Shown here piece after piece: positions 63,466 to 64,000 of a DNA stretch of 64,000 nucleotides; the stretch's first letter is position 1; each line of letters starts with the position of its first letter. Under the pieces are notes generated by a model. The model had not been told where the DNA came from. It saw nothing but the letters and a program-made list of their open reading frames with translations, and did no database searches. A program made the position numbers and the translations under genes. Source of the stretch: Bacteroidales bacterium (GTDB lineage Bacteria > Bacteroidota > Bacteroidia > Bacteroidales > UBA4417); NCBI GenBank assembly GCA_016707785.1, contig JADJGZ010000011.1:62001-126000 (forward strand). The letters run 5' to 3'.

Positions 63466-63545
63466 AAAAAAAAGGTTTGGAGGTCGACAACTGGCCGGAA
63501 CTTCTCTATAAATGGTTGCAATTATATTCAAAAGGTAAAGATTAA
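63450..63545 (+). pseudogene. Out-of-frame C-terminal remainder of the esterase gene
   Basis: In the frame starting CAT at 63450 the sequence encodes HSFGMKKKGLEVDNW...LLYKWLQLYSKGKD and a stop. This is the expected esterase C-terminus: 'GGHSFG' with the triad His and a 'W-P-x-L-x-x-KWL' helix. A one-base insertion near 63445-63450 would restore the gene. Confidence 0.8.
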
Positions 63546-63658
63546 AACATGCCTTTTCACCCCTGATTTCTAATCTTATTAACCTACTTCGGACGAATTA
63601 AAATCAGTGCATGTATTAATTGGGTATATTCGTACTCTATTTCTTTGGTGGAAAAATT

Positions 63659-64000
63659 ATGTTCGTAGCAGAAGTTGTTTACAACCTTTTAGGGTTGCTG
63701 GCACTTAGTGTGCTCTCTGGATTCATATCATCAAGGTATGATAAGAAAAAACTTGTCGGCAAAATATTGCAGGGAATTATCTTCGGTTTTATCGCCGTTG
63801 CTGGCATGATGTTTCCATATGTCCTTAAAGCCGGATTAATTTTTGACGGAAGGTCAATTGTAATCAGTCTGTGTACGCTCTTTTTCGGTCCATTACCTGG
63901 GTTTATTTCTACCTTCCTTGCATTAGGTTACCGAATTTACATCGGAGGTGCCGGTATTTTGATGGGGAGTAGTGTAATCGTAAGTTCATTTTTGATAGGA
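63659..64000 (+). CDS. LytS/YhcK-type 5TM receptor protein, N-terminal part (3' end outside window)
   Basis: Open from the ATG at 63659 to the window edge (114 codons). Residues contain several membrane helices and the family signature: 'MMFPYVLKAGLIFDGRSIVI', 'LFFGPLPGFISTFLALGYRI' and 'GGAGILMGSSVI'. This is the 5TMR_LYT sensor domain, which is usually followed by GAF/PAS, histidine kinase or GGDEF domains; what follows here cannot be seen. It may sense cell-envelope state or a small ligand. It is 113 bp after the esterase remainder and may not belong to the sugar locus. Confidence 0.85.
   Translation, partial: MFVAEVVYNLLGLLALSVLSGFISSRYDKKKLVGKILQGIIFGFIAVAGMMFPYVLKAGLIFDGRSIVISLCTLFFGPLPGFISTFLALGYRIYIGGAGILMGSSVIVSSFLIG

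Noticed and set aside
62686..63545. Programmed ribosomal frameshift in the esterase
   Set aside because: The site lacks a classical slippery heptamer followed by a clear stimulatory structure; an indel or sequence error is simpler. Kept open as a finding.

Overview
The window is a chromosomal piece of a Bacteroidota genome, probably a free-living, polymer-degrading member of the Bacteroidales/Marinilabiliales-like groups; the exact lineage cannot be read from the sequence. The evidence is a set of secreted proteins ending in type IX secretion (T9SS) sorting domains, a SusC/SusD pair with an ECF sigma factor and a FecR anti-sigma factor, OmpA proteins with thrombospondin type 3 repeats, a DUF4249-like lipoprotein, almost no Shine-Dalgarno sequences, and many copies of the Bacteroidota -7 promoter element TAnnTTTG a short distance upstream of start codons.

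Layout. 1-9 kb: tail of a T9SS cargo protein, hutI on the minus strand, then three large paralogous C10 (streptopain-like) cysteine proteases with a small TM2 membrane protein between the first two. 9-16 kb: an OmpA/TSP3 outer-membrane protein, a solo IS1595-type zinc-ribbon protein, a tandem thioredoxin pair (one lipoprotein, one cytoplasmic), a WbqC-like protein, a 7TM-HD phosphohydrolase (PgpH type) and an NlpC/P60 endopeptidase. 16-25 kb: an Oar-like TonB receptor, an MFS transporter, 1-pyrroline-5-carboxylate dehydrogenase, a short-chain dehydrogenase, a PAP2 phosphatase, a NimA-like flavoprotein and a YvlD-type membrane protein. 25-34 kb: an HExxH protease/beta-propeller/beta-barrel protein, a response regulator, a T9SS cargo protein, an RluA-type pseudouridine synthase, panB and a DUF4249-like lipoprotein. 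34-47 kb: dnaK, two secreted proteins, a second OmpA/TSP3 protein, a TrmH-family methyltransferase, mutS, two tRNA genes set among intergenic repeats, and a DEAD-box-type helicase.

47-63.5 kb is a polysaccharide-utilization-like locus, all on the plus strand: ECF sigma, FecR, SusC with an STN signalling domain, SusD, two T9SS proteins sharing a LamG-like 'GWWKFDD' domain (one fused to an extracellular metallophosphoesterase), a GH16 beta-glucanase, a DUF5009-like membrane acyltransferase and an esterase. The esterase is frameshifted at its catalytic histidine. A likely reading is uptake and breakdown of a beta-1,3-glucan, possibly one carrying acyl or phosphate groups. The window ends in the first 114 codons of a LytS/YhcK-type 5TM sensor.

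The least explained material is non-coding. Two intergenic gaps (44.8-45.2 kb and 60.8-61.4 kb) share a 24-bp double-hairpin module. These gaps, and the gap after the tRNA-Leu gene, hold arrays of unrelated words with a 7-bp period (one has an 8-bp period). One array abuts a terminator whose arm contains the repeated word, which suggests how such arrays may arise.
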